A stretch of DNA of 64,000 bases, taken from assembly GCA_964424805.1 (NCBI GenBank), contig CAYRKH010000002.1, forward strand, positions 62,001 through 126,000, given 5' to 3'. The notes beneath the pieces were generated by a model. The model searched no databases and was not told the DNA's origin. It was given only the letters and a program-made list of their open reading frames with translations. This DNA is from IDS-8 sp964424805 (lineage in GTDB: Bacteria > Pseudomonadota > Gammaproteobacteria > Steroidobacterales > Woeseiaceae). The position numbers and the translations under genes were made by a program. This document shows positions 25,796 to 35,476 of this stretch, in pieces; position 1 is the first letter of the stretch, and every line of letters starts with the position of its first letter.

Positions 25796-27526
25796 ATGAA
25801 TCGATTGGTCCCGGTGCTGTTATTTGCATTCCTGTTGCCGATGTCCGGCGCAGCGACCGCGCAGAATGCGAAGAAACTGAATCCCGAATTCGAGGGACTG
25901 ATCGACAAGTATCTCGCGGAGTTTCACGGCGTAGGAGACGGCCCGTCCGCTGTGAACGACGGCAGCGCGGACTATTACCGGAACCGCCTGGCGACGTCGC
26001 GCGATCTGCTCGATGAACTGCAGGCTATCGATCGCCAGGCACTGACCTTCCAGCAGGACATCGACTATCGCTACCTCGAGGGCATCCTCGAGACGGCCAT
26101 CATGGACCAGGAGCGACTTCGATACTGGCAGAAGGATCCAACGCGGTATTTGCGCATCGAGCCGATTGTCTCGTCCGGGGGCGGCCTGCTGTACGAGGAG
26201 ACCCGACCGGTCGAAGAACGTGCGGCGGCCTTGCTGAAGGTCATGAGGACGATTCCGGGCAGGCTGCAGAACGCCACTGAAAACCTGCAGACCTATATCC
26301 CGCTGTGGCTGGAACCGGCCAAGGGCCTCCTGGCCGGGGCCATCGAGACATTCGAGGTCGATGTGCGGCGCTTCGCCGACCGTGTTCCCAATCAACGCGA
26401 CGAGCTGCTATCGGTGAACGAGCAGGTTTTGGCTGCGTTGCGGGACTTTGGTGATTTCCTGGACAATGAATGGACAAAACGGCCGGAAGGCGACTGGCGC
26501 GTCGGCAAGGAGATCTACGACGCGCGTATGCGTAACCTGTACGGCATAAAAGACATGGACGCGGAAGCCCTGTACCAGTGGGGCCGCACGCAGTACACCG
26601 AGCAGCTCCGGGTGCTTGACCGGACGGCTGCAAAAGTTGGGGATGGCCGTAGCTGGCGGCAGATCGAGGCCGACCTGCAGCAGGACTATCCGACCGCGGA
26701 GACGATGCTGCAGGCGTTCCACGTCGAGGTTCGCCGCGCCCGTCCCTGGCTCATCGAGAACGATTTGGTTTCGATTCCCTGGGACGAGGAAAATGCCGCG
26801 GCGGCCATTTACACGCCGGCCTATTACAACAAGCTGACGTTTACCGGGTTCGGCGGCGGGCCGCGCGGCATCGGCTCGACTTTCCCGGGAGCGGTGAAGC
26901 TCGTGCCGATGGACCCCGACTGGAGCCCGGCCGAGAAGGACCGCTTTCTCAGCTCGCATCACTATGCCTTCATTACCGCGCTGATGCCGCACGAGGTCTA
27001 TCCCGGGCATGCCCTGGTGGCGCTTTACAACAATCACAATCCGCGCAAGCTACGTACCTACGAGAGCTCCTATAGCAACCAGGCCTGGTGCTACTACGTG
27101 GAATGGGTGCTGACCCCGGAATACGGGTTCTACCCGCCGGAGAAGCAGCGCGAATACGAAGTCGAGATGGAGCGCCTGAAGCTCTGGCGCTACGCCCGTG
27201 TGATCTACGACGCCGGCATGCACCTCGGGCATGTCACCGTAGACGAGGCCGTGGACTTGATGACCAGCGATGTCATGTTCGCTGAGCCTTACTCGTTCCT
27301 GCAGGTCCAGGGTGCAACCCACGGTTACGGCGGGACCGGCATCCCGACCCTCGGCTATCACGAGCTGCTGTCACTGCGTGACGAGTACTTTACGCAGATG
27401 TACCTGATGGGCCGCACCGGCACGCTGAAGGACCTGCACGACCGTATGCTGACCATCGGTACGCTGCCCTACTCGCTGATGCGAGAAGAACTTCTGCACG
27501 ATATCGCCCGCGAGGCGAAGGACTGA
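25796..27526 (+). CDS. Exported DUF885-family metalloprotease-like protein
   Basis: 576 residues from ATG 25796 with an AAAGGAAA ribosome site. A signal peptide (MNRLVPVLLFAFLLPMSGAATA) precedes a long helical DUF885 region: DYRYLEGILETAI, YDARMRNLYGIKDMDAEALYQWG, and the zinc-like motif PHEVYPGH followed by MHLGHVTVDEAVDLM. DUF885 proteins are thought to be periplasmic peptidases or lipoprotein-type hydrolases; the substrate is unknown. The palindrome at 25698 suggests it belongs to the LysR-type regulon rather than to the F420 operon ending at 25677. Confidence 0.8.
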   Translation: MNRLVPVLLFAFLLPMSGAATAQNAKKLNPEFEGLIDKYLAEFHGVGDGPSAVNDGSADYYRNRLATSRDLLDELQAIDRQALTFQQDIDYRYLEGILETAIMDQERLRYWQKDPTRYLRIEPIVSSGGGLLYEETRPVEERAAALLKVMRTIPGRLQNATENLQTYIPLWLEPAKGLLAGAIETFEVDVRRFADRVPNQRDELLSVNEQVLAALRDFGDFLDNEWTKRPEGDWRVGKEIYDARMRNLYGIKDMDAEALYQWGRTQYTEQLRVLDRTAAKVGDGRSWRQIEADLQQDYPTAETMLQAFHVEVRRARPWLIENDLVSIPWDEENAAAAIYTPAYYNKLTFTGFGGGPRGIGSTFPGAVKLVPMDPDWSPAEKDRFLSSHHYAFITALMPHEVYPGHALVALYNNHNPRKLRTYESSYSNQAWCYYVEWVLTPEYGFYPPEKQREYEVEMERLKLWRYARVIYDAGMHLGHVTVDEAVDLMTSDVMFAEPYSFLQVQGATHGYGGTGIPTLGYHELLSLRDEYFTQMYLMGRTGTLKDLHDRMLTIGTLPYSLMREELLHDIAREAKD

Positions 27527-27538
27527 GGCGGACCAGCG

Positions 27539-27567
27539 CCACGAGCGGCCGGAATGGCCTCTCGTGG
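27539..27567. terminator. Bidirectional hairpin between convergent genes
   Basis: CCACGAG pairs with CTCGTGG, with a second inner pairing GGCC/GGCC around a GGAAT loop. It lies 13 bases after the DUF885 stop and faces the converging MFS gene. No T-run follows in either direction. Confidence 0.5.
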
Positions 27568-27642
27568 GCGTCGCGTGCTCTCAGCCTTTGCTGTTGCAGG
27601 ACGCGGCGCAGCTCATTTCGCGGCCCTCGGGCTTGCCCTTGA

Positions 27643-28980
27643 TCAATCCGCAAGCGGCCGGTGCGCGGTTTCCCGTACGCCTGCCAAACCGATCAAGCCG
27701 ATTGCCGTAGCGCCGATCACGTAGTAGGCGGGTGCGATCGGGTTTCCGGTCGCCTGGATGAGCCACGTCGCGACATAGGGCGCGGTTCCCCCGCCGAGGA
27801 TGGTGGCGACGTTGAACCCCAGGGAGACGCCGCTATAGCGCACCCGGGTCGGGAACATCTCCGCGTACAACGGGTATGCAATGGACTGGACGATTATGAA
27901 CGGCAGGATGCTTACGGAAACCGCCACGGCGGTAAGCAGGGTATTGCCCGACCCGGCAACGAAGAAGGTCACCGGAGCGAGGACTATGTAACCGGCAAAT
28001 CCGGCGGCGAGCATCGATTTCCTGCCGAGCCTGTCGGACATAGCGCCGGAGAGTGGCATGAGCACCACGGCCGCCAGCGTTACCGCGGACATCAGCCACA
28101 TCACCCACACCGGATCGTAGGCATCTATGCGCGTCAAATGAATGTTGAGATACACCACGCAGACATAGCCCGCAGCGTTCTGGGCAAAGCCTATCGAAAT
28201 GACTCGAAAGAGCGCGGGGCGGTGCTCTCGCAGGAGCTCGCGGAAGGGCGCTTTTGGCACTTTGCCCTCACTGACGATCTCCTTGAACTTCGGCGAGTCT
28301 TCAACTCTCAGCCGGGCCCAAAAGCACAGCACGATCAATGGTATCGACATCAGGAACGGAATCCGCCATGCCCACTGGTTCAGGGTTTCCGTTCCGAAAA
28401 CCGAGGCAGTCAAACCCGCTGCCGCCGTGGCCACTGCGAGGCCGAGGGTCGCTGCGGCGGGATTGAATGCGCCGAAGAAGCCGCGCCTGCCGGGCGGCGA
28501 CGACTCCGCTACATAGGTGGCGGCGCCGGTAACCTCACCGCCGGCGAAAAATCCCTGCGCCAGCCGCAGGAGGAGCAGCAGCACGGGTGCCGCGAGTCCG
28601 ATGGAGGCATAGGTTGGAAGCGAGCCGATCGCCGCGCTGGCTATACCGATGCCGATGATGGTGACAAGCAGCGCGGGAGTGCGGCCGAATCGGTCACCGA
28701 ACCAACCGAAGAAGATTCCCCCGAGCGGACGGACCAGGAAGGCGCCGGCGAAAATCCCCAAGGTAGCCAATAGCGCGGCGGTCGGCTCTATCTCGGGAAA
28801 GAACAGGGGACTCAGCGTCACCGCCATTACGGCGTAAAGCTGAAAGTCGTAATATTCGATTGTTGTACCCAGTCCGGCGGCGGTTGCGGCGCGCCACGGG
28901 GACATGCCCTCGGATGAAACGGTCGGCACCGCGTCCGCTTTTCCGTGGGAGCTTTCCTGTTGCTTGTGTATCCTTTGCAT
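27643..28980 (-). CDS. MFS transporter, metabolite:H+ symporter (MHS) type
   Basis: 445 residues with twelve predicted membrane helices. The start GLGTTIEYYDFQLYAVMAVTLSPLFFP, the cytoplasmic loop FGWFGDRFGRTPALL, RLAQGFFAGGEVTGAATYVAESSPPGRRGFFGA and PLSGAMSDRLGRKSML are typical of MHS-family importers of organic acids and related solutes. It is divergent from the kynureninase-like gene; the 302-base gap contains AT-rich elements shared with other promoters of this block. An in-frame ATG at 28905 is an alternative start. Confidence 0.88.
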   Translation of the reverse strand: MQRIHKQQESSHGKADAVPTVSSEGMSPWRAATAAGLGTTIEYYDFQLYAVMAVTLSPLFFPEIEPTAALLATLGIFAGAFLVRPLGGIFFGWFGDRFGRTPALLVTIIGIGIASAAIGSLPTYASIGLAAPVLLLLLRLAQGFFAGGEVTGAATYVAESSPPGRRGFFGAFNPAAATLGLAVATAAAGLTASVFGTETLNQWAWRIPFLMSIPLIVLCFWARLRVEDSPKFKEIVSEGKVPKAPFRELLREHRPALFRVISIGFAQNAAGYVCVVYLNIHLTRIDAYDPVWVMWLMSAVTLAAVVLMPLSGAMSDRLGRKSMLAAGFAGYIVLAPVTFFVAGSGNTLLTAVAVSVSILPFIIVQSIAYPLYAEMFPTRVRYSGVSLGFNVATILGGGTAPYVATWLIQATGNPIAPAYYVIGATAIGLIGLAGVRETAHRPLAD

Positions 28981-29282
28981 ACGAACCCCGCTCGTTTGGG
29001 CGCCGATCAGTGGAATGAAAAAATCGGCACCTTGGTCCTTCCCGGATCGCGACCGACGGCGGATGGATGGATGCTCCCGGTTCTCCTGGCTGTATATTCA
29101 TATATATATCTGCAGCCGGTCAAGCGGTTCCTGGTCACCCTTGAGCCGGCAACAGCAATTGCGAAAAACATCGGCGGCGCGGTGCCAATATATATTTTTA
29201 TATGTTATACTCGTTCTTGGGGCCGTTTTCGCAATGAGGCGGACCCGGGCCACCCTACGTTAACCATATTGGAGATAGTCAA
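28981..29282. promoter_or_regulatory. Divergent control region with AT-rich operator-like elements
   Basis: This gap holds no credible gene. It contains two AT-rich elements in otherwise GC-rich DNA: TATATTCATATATATAT at 29093-29109 and AATATATATT-TTT-ATATG at 29187-29204. The second is followed by TATACT (29206-29211), a good -10 box for the plus-strand gene at 29283. Both resemble the elements before the TonB receptors at 31533 and 35477. Confidence 0.55.
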
Positions 29283-30428
29283 ATGACTCACGGGCCGGAC
29301 GGCTCAGGCTACTTCCTGTATCACTCCATCGGCCAGTTTCCGCGAAAAGGAAAGTTGATCGGAGACGCTTTGGCCGATTTTGCCGAGCGCTGGAGTGATG
29401 CAACGAACGATTCTCAGTGGCCGGCCGCCCTGGCGCTGCGTCAGGAGTTCATTGACCGCTGGTCCCGTGTCATTAACGCGCCCCCGGGCACTGTAATCAC
29501 GGCCACCAACGTCACCACGGCGCTCTACAGTGTCATCGGCGCGCTGCCGGAGCGCCGCCGCCGCCGTCGAGTCCTGATCACGGCCGATTGCTTCCCCAGC
29601 TTGCACTTCCTGCTGTCGGGCCTTGCCGATCGCTTGGATTTCGTGCTGGAAACGGTGCCGGTACGAGAAGGCGAGTATTGGGTCCGTGACGAGGACATTA
29701 TCGATCGCTGGGGGGATGACGTAGGAGTGGCTCTGCTGACGCACGTCACCTCGACGGCATCCTACCGTTGCAATCTGCACGAGCTGGTCGCGCACGGCCG
29801 TCGCATGGGCACGGTTGTAGGCGTCGATATCACCCAGGGGGTCGGCTTGGTGCCCTATGACGTGAACGATCCAGTGGTGGACTTCACGATATCGACAACG
29901 CTGAAATGGCTTTGCGGTACGTCCGGTGCCGGCATTCTGTACGTGCGGGAGAGCCTGATTCCGGACTGCCGGCCCGAGCTACGCGGGTGGTTCAGCCAGG
30001 ACAACTTCCTTTCCTGGGATATCTTCAACTTCCAGTACGCGCCCGATATCCGCCGATTCGACCATGCCACACCGGCGGTACTGGGCTGCGTAGCCTCTCT
30101 GCCGGCGTTGAAATGGCACGCGCAGCAGGACCCTCATTCATTGCTCGATCACAACAGGAAGCTGTCTCACGCGCTGATTTCAGGGTTGGAGGGTACAGGC
30201 CTGGCCCTGGCGAGCCCACGGGAGGATGCAAGGAGGGGCGGCAGTGTGATGTTCGAGCTGCCGGCAGGAGTGAATAGCGACTCGCTGATCGATGAGCTGC
30301 GCCAGGCAACAATCCTCGCCGACTGCCGTGGAAAAATCTTGCGTCTCTCACCGGGAAATATGACTACGATGCGCGGAGTAGAAGCGGCCATTGGTGAGAT
30401 TCAAAAGCATCTACGAGCATCGAAATGA
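29283..30428 (+). CDS. Kynureninase-like PLP-dependent enzyme (aminotransferase class V fold)
   Basis: 381 residues. The fold-type I pattern is clear: VITATNVTTALYSVIGAL (phosphate-binding region), VGVDITQGVGLVPYD with the PLP-stacking Asp (D182), and TISTTLKWLCGTSGAGILYV with the Schiff-base lysine (K208). The order resembles kynureninase and related class V enzymes. The exact reaction, hydrolytic C-C cleavage or a lyase/desulfurase step, is not provable. It overlaps the SRPBCC gene by ATGA and begins an operon ending with marR. Confidence 0.8.
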   Translation: MTHGPDGSGYFLYHSIGQFPRKGKLIGDALADFAERWSDATNDSQWPAALALRQEFIDRWSRVINAPPGTVITATNVTTALYSVIGALPERRRRRRVLITADCFPSLHFLLSGLADRLDFVLETVPVREGEYWVRDEDIIDRWGDDVGVALLTHVTSTASYRCNLHELVAHGRRMGTVVGVDITQGVGLVPYDVNDPVVDFTISTTLKWLCGTSGAGILYVRESLIPDCRPELRGWFSQDNFLSWDIFNFQYAPDIRRFDHATPAVLGCVASLPALKWHAQQDPHSLLDHNRKLSHALISGLEGTGLALASPREDARRGGSVMFELPAGVNSDSLIDELRQATILADCRGKILRLSPGNMTTMRGVEAAIGEIQKHLRASK

Positions 30429-30889
30429 CGGACCCGGCTTCCGGCTTCTCTCACTGTGTCACCGCTCTTATCAACGCTCCGGCCCGCCTGGCATTCGAAT
30501 ACCTCTCGGACCCGATCGCCCTCGGTGAATGGTCGATAGGCTGCATGAACACGGCTCCTGCGGAGCAACCGGATTTGTACACGGGACGATCCCTGTTCGA
30601 CGGCGCGCAAAATTGGTTCGCCATCGATGCGCATCCCGAGATGCTCATGATCGACTACCGTATTGGACGCCCGGGTCGACTGGTGCCTCATATCAGCGCG
30701 CGAGTGATTCCACCGGAGGTCTGCGACCTCGCGAGTGACCAGTGTTACGTTACTCTCATTGCCTGGCGTATCTCCTCGATGACTCCAGAGCGGTGGCAGG
30801 CGTTGTGCGCTGCCCACGAGCTCGAGATATGGCTGATCAAGTCGCAGCTCGAGCACCGCATGAAGGCCGATCTTGCTAGCATACGGTGA
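30425..30889 (+). CDS. SRPBCC-family small-molecule-binding protein
   Basis: 154 residues. The start (HCVTALINAPARLAFEYLSDPIALGEWSIGCMN) is the usual SRPBCC opening strand and helix, followed by strands ending in YVTLIAWRISSMTPERWQALCAAHELEIWLIKSQLEHRM, the long C-terminal helix. Such proteins bind hydrophobic ligands or act as cyclases/hydrolases. It is translationally coupled to the PLP enzyme, suggesting action on the same substrate. Assignment rests on fold-like pattern only. Confidence 0.6.
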   Translation: MTDPASGFSHCVTALINAPARLAFEYLSDPIALGEWSIGCMNTAPAEQPDLYTGRSLFDGAQNWFAIDAHPEMLMIDYRIGRPGRLVPHISARVIPPEVCDLASDQCYVTLIAWRISSMTPERWQALCAAHELEIWLIKSQLEHRMKADLASIR

Positions 30890-30921
30890 TACTCCCCTCC
30901 CGGAAAGAGCGCGAAACCATA

Positions 30922-31374
30922 ATGACAAGAAGCACTAAAGGTCCGTATAGCCTGGATGATTCGATTCCCTACATGATCTACCGGATATCGAACAAGGCCA
31001 ATCAGAATATCCAGGAGAAGCTTCGTCCCGCGAATATAACCCTGTCGAAATGGAGACTGCTGTCGGGCCTGAAATCCTACGGGGTATCGACCATCAGCGA
31101 GCTTGCGGCACGCACCGTTATGCAACACGCCGTTGTCAGCAGGATTCTGACCGAAATGGAGCAGTCGGGCTTGATCAAGCGCCGGCAATCAAGCGTCGAT
31201 CACAGGGTGGTTCACGTTGAGCTGACTAAGAAAGGTGAGGCGCTGTTTCACCAGGCCCAGGAGATCGCAGCGGCGCACCAGGAAAGAGCGCTGCAGGGGT
31301 TGCCCCGTAGCGATATCGCGACGCTGGTTCGTCTGCTCCGCAACATCCAGCAAAACCTCGGCATCGAGTACTGA
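30922..31374 (+). CDS. MarR-family transcriptional regulator
   Basis: 150 residues from ATG 30922, preceded by a GAAAGAG stretch; a GTG at 30886 would overlap the previous stop. The winged-helix core is clear: NITLSKWRLLSGLKSYGVSTISELAARTVMQHAVVSRILTEMEQSGLIKRRQSSVDHRVVHVELTKKGEALF. It ends the operon with the kynureninase-like gene. AT-rich dyads at 29093, 29187, 31431 and 35406 are its most likely operators. Confidence 0.88.
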   Translation: MTRSTKGPYSLDDSIPYMIYRISNKANQNIQEKLRPANITLSKWRLLSGLKSYGVSTISELAARTVMQHAVVSRILTEMEQSGLIKRRQSSVDHRVVHVELTKKGEALFHQAQEIAAAHQERALQGLPRSDIATLVRLLRNIQQNLGIEY

Positions 31375-31430
31375 CACTCTGCGCCAATCCTTGGCCGCAG
31401 AGCAGGTCTGGAGCGTTCAGAACCAATAGT

Positions 31431-31467
31431 AATATATATTGACATATATCTTATTGCGTGGAAGAAT
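31431..31467 (+). promoter_or_regulatory. Promoter with AT-rich operator of first TonB gene
   Basis: AATATATATT-GAC-ATATAT (31431-31449) contains TTGACA (31439-31444), followed after exactly 17 bases by AAGAAT (31462-31467). The same architecture (TTGACA, 17 bases, GAGAAT) stands before the TonB gene at 35477. The AT dyad overlapping the -35 box would let a MarR repressor block transcription. Confidence 0.6.
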
Positions 31468-31532
31468 CGGGCAACACCGCCGTTGCCATAAGTTTCCGCG
31501 CTGGCGGTAGTCAACATCAGACGCTGCCGGTT

Positions 31533-33772
31533 ATGCGTTTCAGGATCCCTACTTCCCTGGTTCTGTCTTCTTTGGCGATCTTTCTCGCCGGTCCAGCTTT
31601 TACACAAGACGCTGCGACTTCGGCAGGTTACCTCGAGGAGATCGTCGTTACGGCGCAAAAGCGCGAGCAGTCGCTCCAGGATGTCGGTATCTCGGTTACG
31701 AGCTTCTCCGGCGAGCGGCTCGCAAACCTGTCAGTGAACAACAGTAATGACATCGTGCACCAGGTACCCGGGCTGGCCATTCAAAACGTCGGCGGCGAAG
31801 GGAATGTAACCTCACTGTATATGCGCGGGATCGGCATTGGCGATTTCAATGACCACCAGGAGTCACCCGTTGCGGTCTATAACGATGAGGTCTATGACGC
31901 GTACATGGGCGCAACTACGACTGAGCTTTTTGACCAGGAACGGGTTGAAGTTCTGCGTGGACCCCAGGGAACATTGTTCGGACGCAACGCCGCGGCAGGG
32001 CTAATACATTACATCTCGAAGAGGCCCACACCGGAGTTCGAAGGCTACGGGGATCTCTCGATTGCCGAGAATGATCACGTGCGTTTCGAGGGCGCAATCA
32101 GCGGTCCTATCACGGAGTCATTATCCGCTCGACTGTCCACGTTCTACAATAACCATGACCCTTACGTGAGAAACCTGTCCGGCCGGACGGGAATGATGCC
32201 GATACGCGCGCCGTGCGCGGTCAGCTGCTTTTTCAGCCTGCAGACCGCCTGGATATACTTGCGAAGCTCGCGTACTCGGAGTTCGATACCGCGCCCTGGT
32301 ACTTTGAAGCCGTTCCGGCTTACATAAACCCTGCTGATGGCTTTGCGAAACAGGTGCCGCCGGACCAGAACGTGTGGGCTGGTGTGTTCGGGTTTCCGTC
32401 CTGCAACGGATGTGATGCGTTCGGCTTCAATGATCGCGCGGATGGCGATCCGTTCACGGTCAACATGGATGGCGACCCGGGGCCCGGCGCGAGAGGGAAG
32501 GCCGGTACCGGATTGGCGCGCGATTCCATCCTGGGATCCATCAAGATCGATTGGGAGCTGCCAGGAGGGGCAACGCTCACGTCCATAACGGCCTTTGTCG
32601 AACACAACAAATATTTCAGCCAGGACTCGGACGGGACGCCCGTTGAGGCCGTAACGTTCGCCACTGACGTCAACGCGAAGCAGTTCAGCCAGGAACTGCG
32701 AATCGCGGGCGAGACCGATCGGACCCGTTGGGTAACCGGGCTCTACTACCTGGACTATGAAACCGATACGGTCCTGGATGTCGGCTTTCTCGAGCCCAGC
32801 GCCTTCTTCTCGGACCAGGAGGTGCTGACGGAAAACTGGAGTGTCTTCGGCCAGGTCGAGTACGACTTTGCGGCAGACTGGACGGTAATCGCGGGCCTGC
32901 GTTACCTGCACGAAGAGAAGGAAATGCACGCCTCCGGCACCACGTTCGGCGCCTTCGCGGCTTTTGATCCTTCCATATCGCCATTCGCAAGGCTGAAAGA
33001 GGATGACGTGGCGGCGAAATTGCAGGCCAACTGGCACCTCAACGACCAGACATTGGTCTATGCCGGCGTATCCCGTGGAATAAAGGCGGGCAGCTTCAAC
33101 GCTGTGTTCGGGGCGCCTGCCAATTTTGAGAACATCCCCGTGAAAAGGGAAACGCCGATTGTTTATGAGGGCGGAATCAAGGCCACCCTTTTTGATGGCC
33201 GCGCGCAGTCGAGCACTTCAGTCTATTACTATGATTATCAGGACTTCCAGGCGTTCGCGTACCTGGCACTGTCGTCGGTATTGCTGAATCGGCAGGCTTA
33301 CGTCTACGGCGTCGATTCAGAACTCCGGTTCTCGCCCACGGAAAACTTCGATTTCAACTTCGGTATCAACATCATGGATACGAAGATCAAGGATATCGAG
33401 AACGCCGGCGGAGTCGTAGCGGATCGCGACCTGGCGAATGCTCCGACGGTCCAGTTCAATGCACTCCTCCGATATACGTGGCCTTTGTGGGGTGGAACGA
33501 TGGCAGCGGAAGCCGACGTTACGTACCAGGATGACGTGTACTACCAGGTATTCAACGACCCGATCGGCAAAATCGATTCGTATGCCGTTGGTAACGCACG
33601 CCTCGCCTACACCGCGAGCGATGAGCGTTGGACCCTGGGAATATTCGCCAAGAACATCACCGATGAGGAATATGTTACTAGCGTCGCGAATAACGCCAGC
33701 TTCGGCCTCGCACAATATTTCTACGGCCGGCCACGATGGGTCGGTGCTCAAATGACCTATCGGTGGAACTGA
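31533..33772 (+). pseudogene. TonB-dependent receptor with a frameshift
   Basis: A signal peptide (MRFRIPTSLVLSSLAIFLAGPAFTQ), TonB box-like EEIVVTAQKREQSLQDV and plug domain run from 31533 to about 32190 in one frame. The barrel continues in another frame from about 32192 to 33772, ending at ARWVGAQMTYRW-like text (PRWVGAQMTYRWN). The break falls at ACGGGAAT (32187-32194): one extra G would join GRTG to NDADTRAVRGQLLF. The gene is otherwise intact, so this is either a recent inactivation, programmed slippage, or a sequencing error in a G-run. It precedes a Tat-exported amidase. Confidence 0.85.
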
Positions 33773-35335
33773 GTGGCTCTGCCTGGCAACGTAAGTCGCC
33801 GGGAGCTATTCGGTTATGCCGCCGCTTTGGTCATAGTTGCGGCGGAGACACGATTCAATAACGGCGCTGCTGCGGCCCGGCTTATCGATAACGCACGGCC
33901 GGAGCGCGCGGTCGCCGGGAATGAGCTCCTCGAGTTGACGATAACGGAGCTCGTCCATGCTTTCGAATCCAGGGACGTCTCCGCAATTCAGTACGCACAG
34001 GCGGTTGCGGAAAGAGCCGAGCAACTAAAGGATTTGAACGCGTTCATCAGCTTTGACGAAGCGTTGTTGTTCGACGCCGCGCGCAAAGCTGACACTGCGA
34101 AACACGCGCGAGGCCGGTTAAACGGCGTCCCAATCGTCGTCAAGGATAACATTGCGTGTCGAGGGTATCCGCTAACCGGCGGCACGCCATCCTTGCAACG
34201 TCATTTTCCCGATCGTAATGCGGCTATCGTCCAACGACTTCTGGATGCCGGCGGGCTGGTAGCGGGCAAAGCCAACTTGCACGAACTGGGTATGGGGGAG
34301 ATCGGCACTAATGCCTACTTTGGGCGTAGCAAAAATCCATACTCACCGCGAATGGTCACGGGTGGCAGCAGCGGGGGGACGGCGGCCGCCGTCGCGGCCA
34401 GGATCGTCCCCGGCGGGCTCGGTACGGACACGGGAGGTTCCGTGCGTGTTCCGGCTGCGCTCTGCGGACTGGTCGGCTTTCGCCCGAGCGTTGGCCGCTA
34501 CCCGCGCGAGGGTATCGTGCCAATGTCGGCGACCCGGGACACGGCGGGGACCATGGCGCGTTCCGTTTCGGACATTGCTCTGCTGGATCGTGTCATAACG
34601 GAGGACCTCGGAGGGGGTAGAACCCTGGCTCCGGTGAAGCTCGAGGGGCTTCGGCTTGGCGTTCCGCGACAGCATTTTTATGGGAATCTCGACGACGAGG
34701 TCTCCGAAGCCATTGAAGGTGTCCTCCGCGTGCTGAGCGACAACGGTGCCGTCCTCGTCGAGGAACCGCTCGCGACGGTTGTCGAGATTCACGACGAGAT
34801 CAGTTTCCCGATCATTCTCTACGAGATGGCGAGAGACCTGGGCAAATGGCTCGAGGCGAACGTCAGCGACATGTCGCTCGAGGAGTTGGTCCAAGGCATC
34901 CAGTCGGAGGACGTACGGGCCTTGATTCCCGAATGGTATGGAGAAGGTGCCGTAGCGGAGCACACCTACCTGAGAGCAATCAGGCAGAGATTGCCTGTCC
35001 TACGCAAAGCTTACGCCGATCATTTCTCACGATTCAGGATCGACGGACTGCTGTTCCCCACTACGGCCCAGCCTGCCCGTATCCTGAACGAGGATTGGTC
35101 GTTACGAATCGACGCGGGGTCCTCGATCTCTACGCGGATATATGGACAGAACGTCGGGCCCGGCAGCCTTGCCGGAATACCGGGCATCACCCTGCCTGTA
35201 TCGCTGACCCGAGCGGGCCTTCCTGTAGCGCTCGGGATTGACGGACTTCATGGAAACGATCCTGGATTGCTGGACGTAGCGGCGGGCATCGAGGCCGCAT
35301 TACCGCGTATACCGCCGCCGGACATCCCCACCTGA
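33773..35335 (+). CDS. Amidase-signature hydrolase with Tat export signal
   Basis: 520 residues from the GTG directly after the receptor stop. The N-terminus SRRELFGYAAALVIVAAE has the twin-arginine pattern, implying folded export to the periplasm. The amidase-signature triad is intact: K124 (IVVKDN), cis-Ser near S199 (GGSSGGT) and nucleophile S223 (TDTGGSVRVPAALCGLVGF). It should hydrolyse a carboxamide taken up by the adjacent TonB receptor. The substrate is not determinable; indole-acetamide-type hydrolases are among the relatives. Confidence 0.88.
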   Translation: MALPGNVSRRELFGYAAALVIVAAETRFNNGAAAARLIDNARPERAVAGNELLELTITELVHAFESRDVSAIQYAQAVAERAEQLKDLNAFISFDEALLFDAARKADTAKHARGRLNGVPIVVKDNIACRGYPLTGGTPSLQRHFPDRNAAIVQRLLDAGGLVAGKANLHELGMGEIGTNAYFGRSKNPYSPRMVTGGSSGGTAAAVAARIVPGGLGTDTGGSVRVPAALCGLVGFRPSVGRYPREGIVPMSATRDTAGTMARSVSDIALLDRVITEDLGGGRTLAPVKLEGLRLGVPRQHFYGNLDDEVSEAIEGVLRVLSDNGAVLVEEPLATVVEIHDEISFPIILYEMARDLGKWLEANVSDMSLEELVQGIQSEDVRALIPEWYGEGAVAEHTYLRAIRQRLPVLRKAYADHFSRFRIDGLLFPTTAQPARILNEDWSLRIDAGSSISTRIYGQNVGPGSLAGIPGITLPVSLTRAGLPVALGIDGLHGNDPGLLDVAAGIEAALPRIPPPDIPT

Positions 35336-35405
35336 CAATAATTCTGGCTCCGTTCGCCCTCTCGCCAAGTCGAAAATTCTTCCTGGATACCCGGAAAGCA
35401 ACCGA

Positions 35406-35442
35406 AATAGATATTGACATATATATTTATTAATATGAGAAT
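35406..35442 (+). promoter_or_regulatory. Promoter with AT-rich operator of second TonB gene
   Basis: AATAGATATT-GAC-ATATAT (35406-35424) includes TTGACA (35414-35419); GAGAAT follows after 17 bases (35437-35442). It matches the element before 31533 in sequence and spacing. Confidence 0.6.
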
Positions 35443-35476
35443 TGGGTTAACGTGAGAATTCCGGATTAAAAAACCA

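Noticed and set aside
31450..31485. TTGC-GCAA pair upstream of the frameshifted TonB gene
   Set aside because: The spacer is about 12 bases, so it does not match the recurrent dyad; this promoter carries the AT-rich element instead.
31533..33772. Programmed frameshifting in the TonB gene
   Set aside because: No slippery heptamer with a downstream pseudoknot is evident; a simple one-base loss in a G-run explains the break better.
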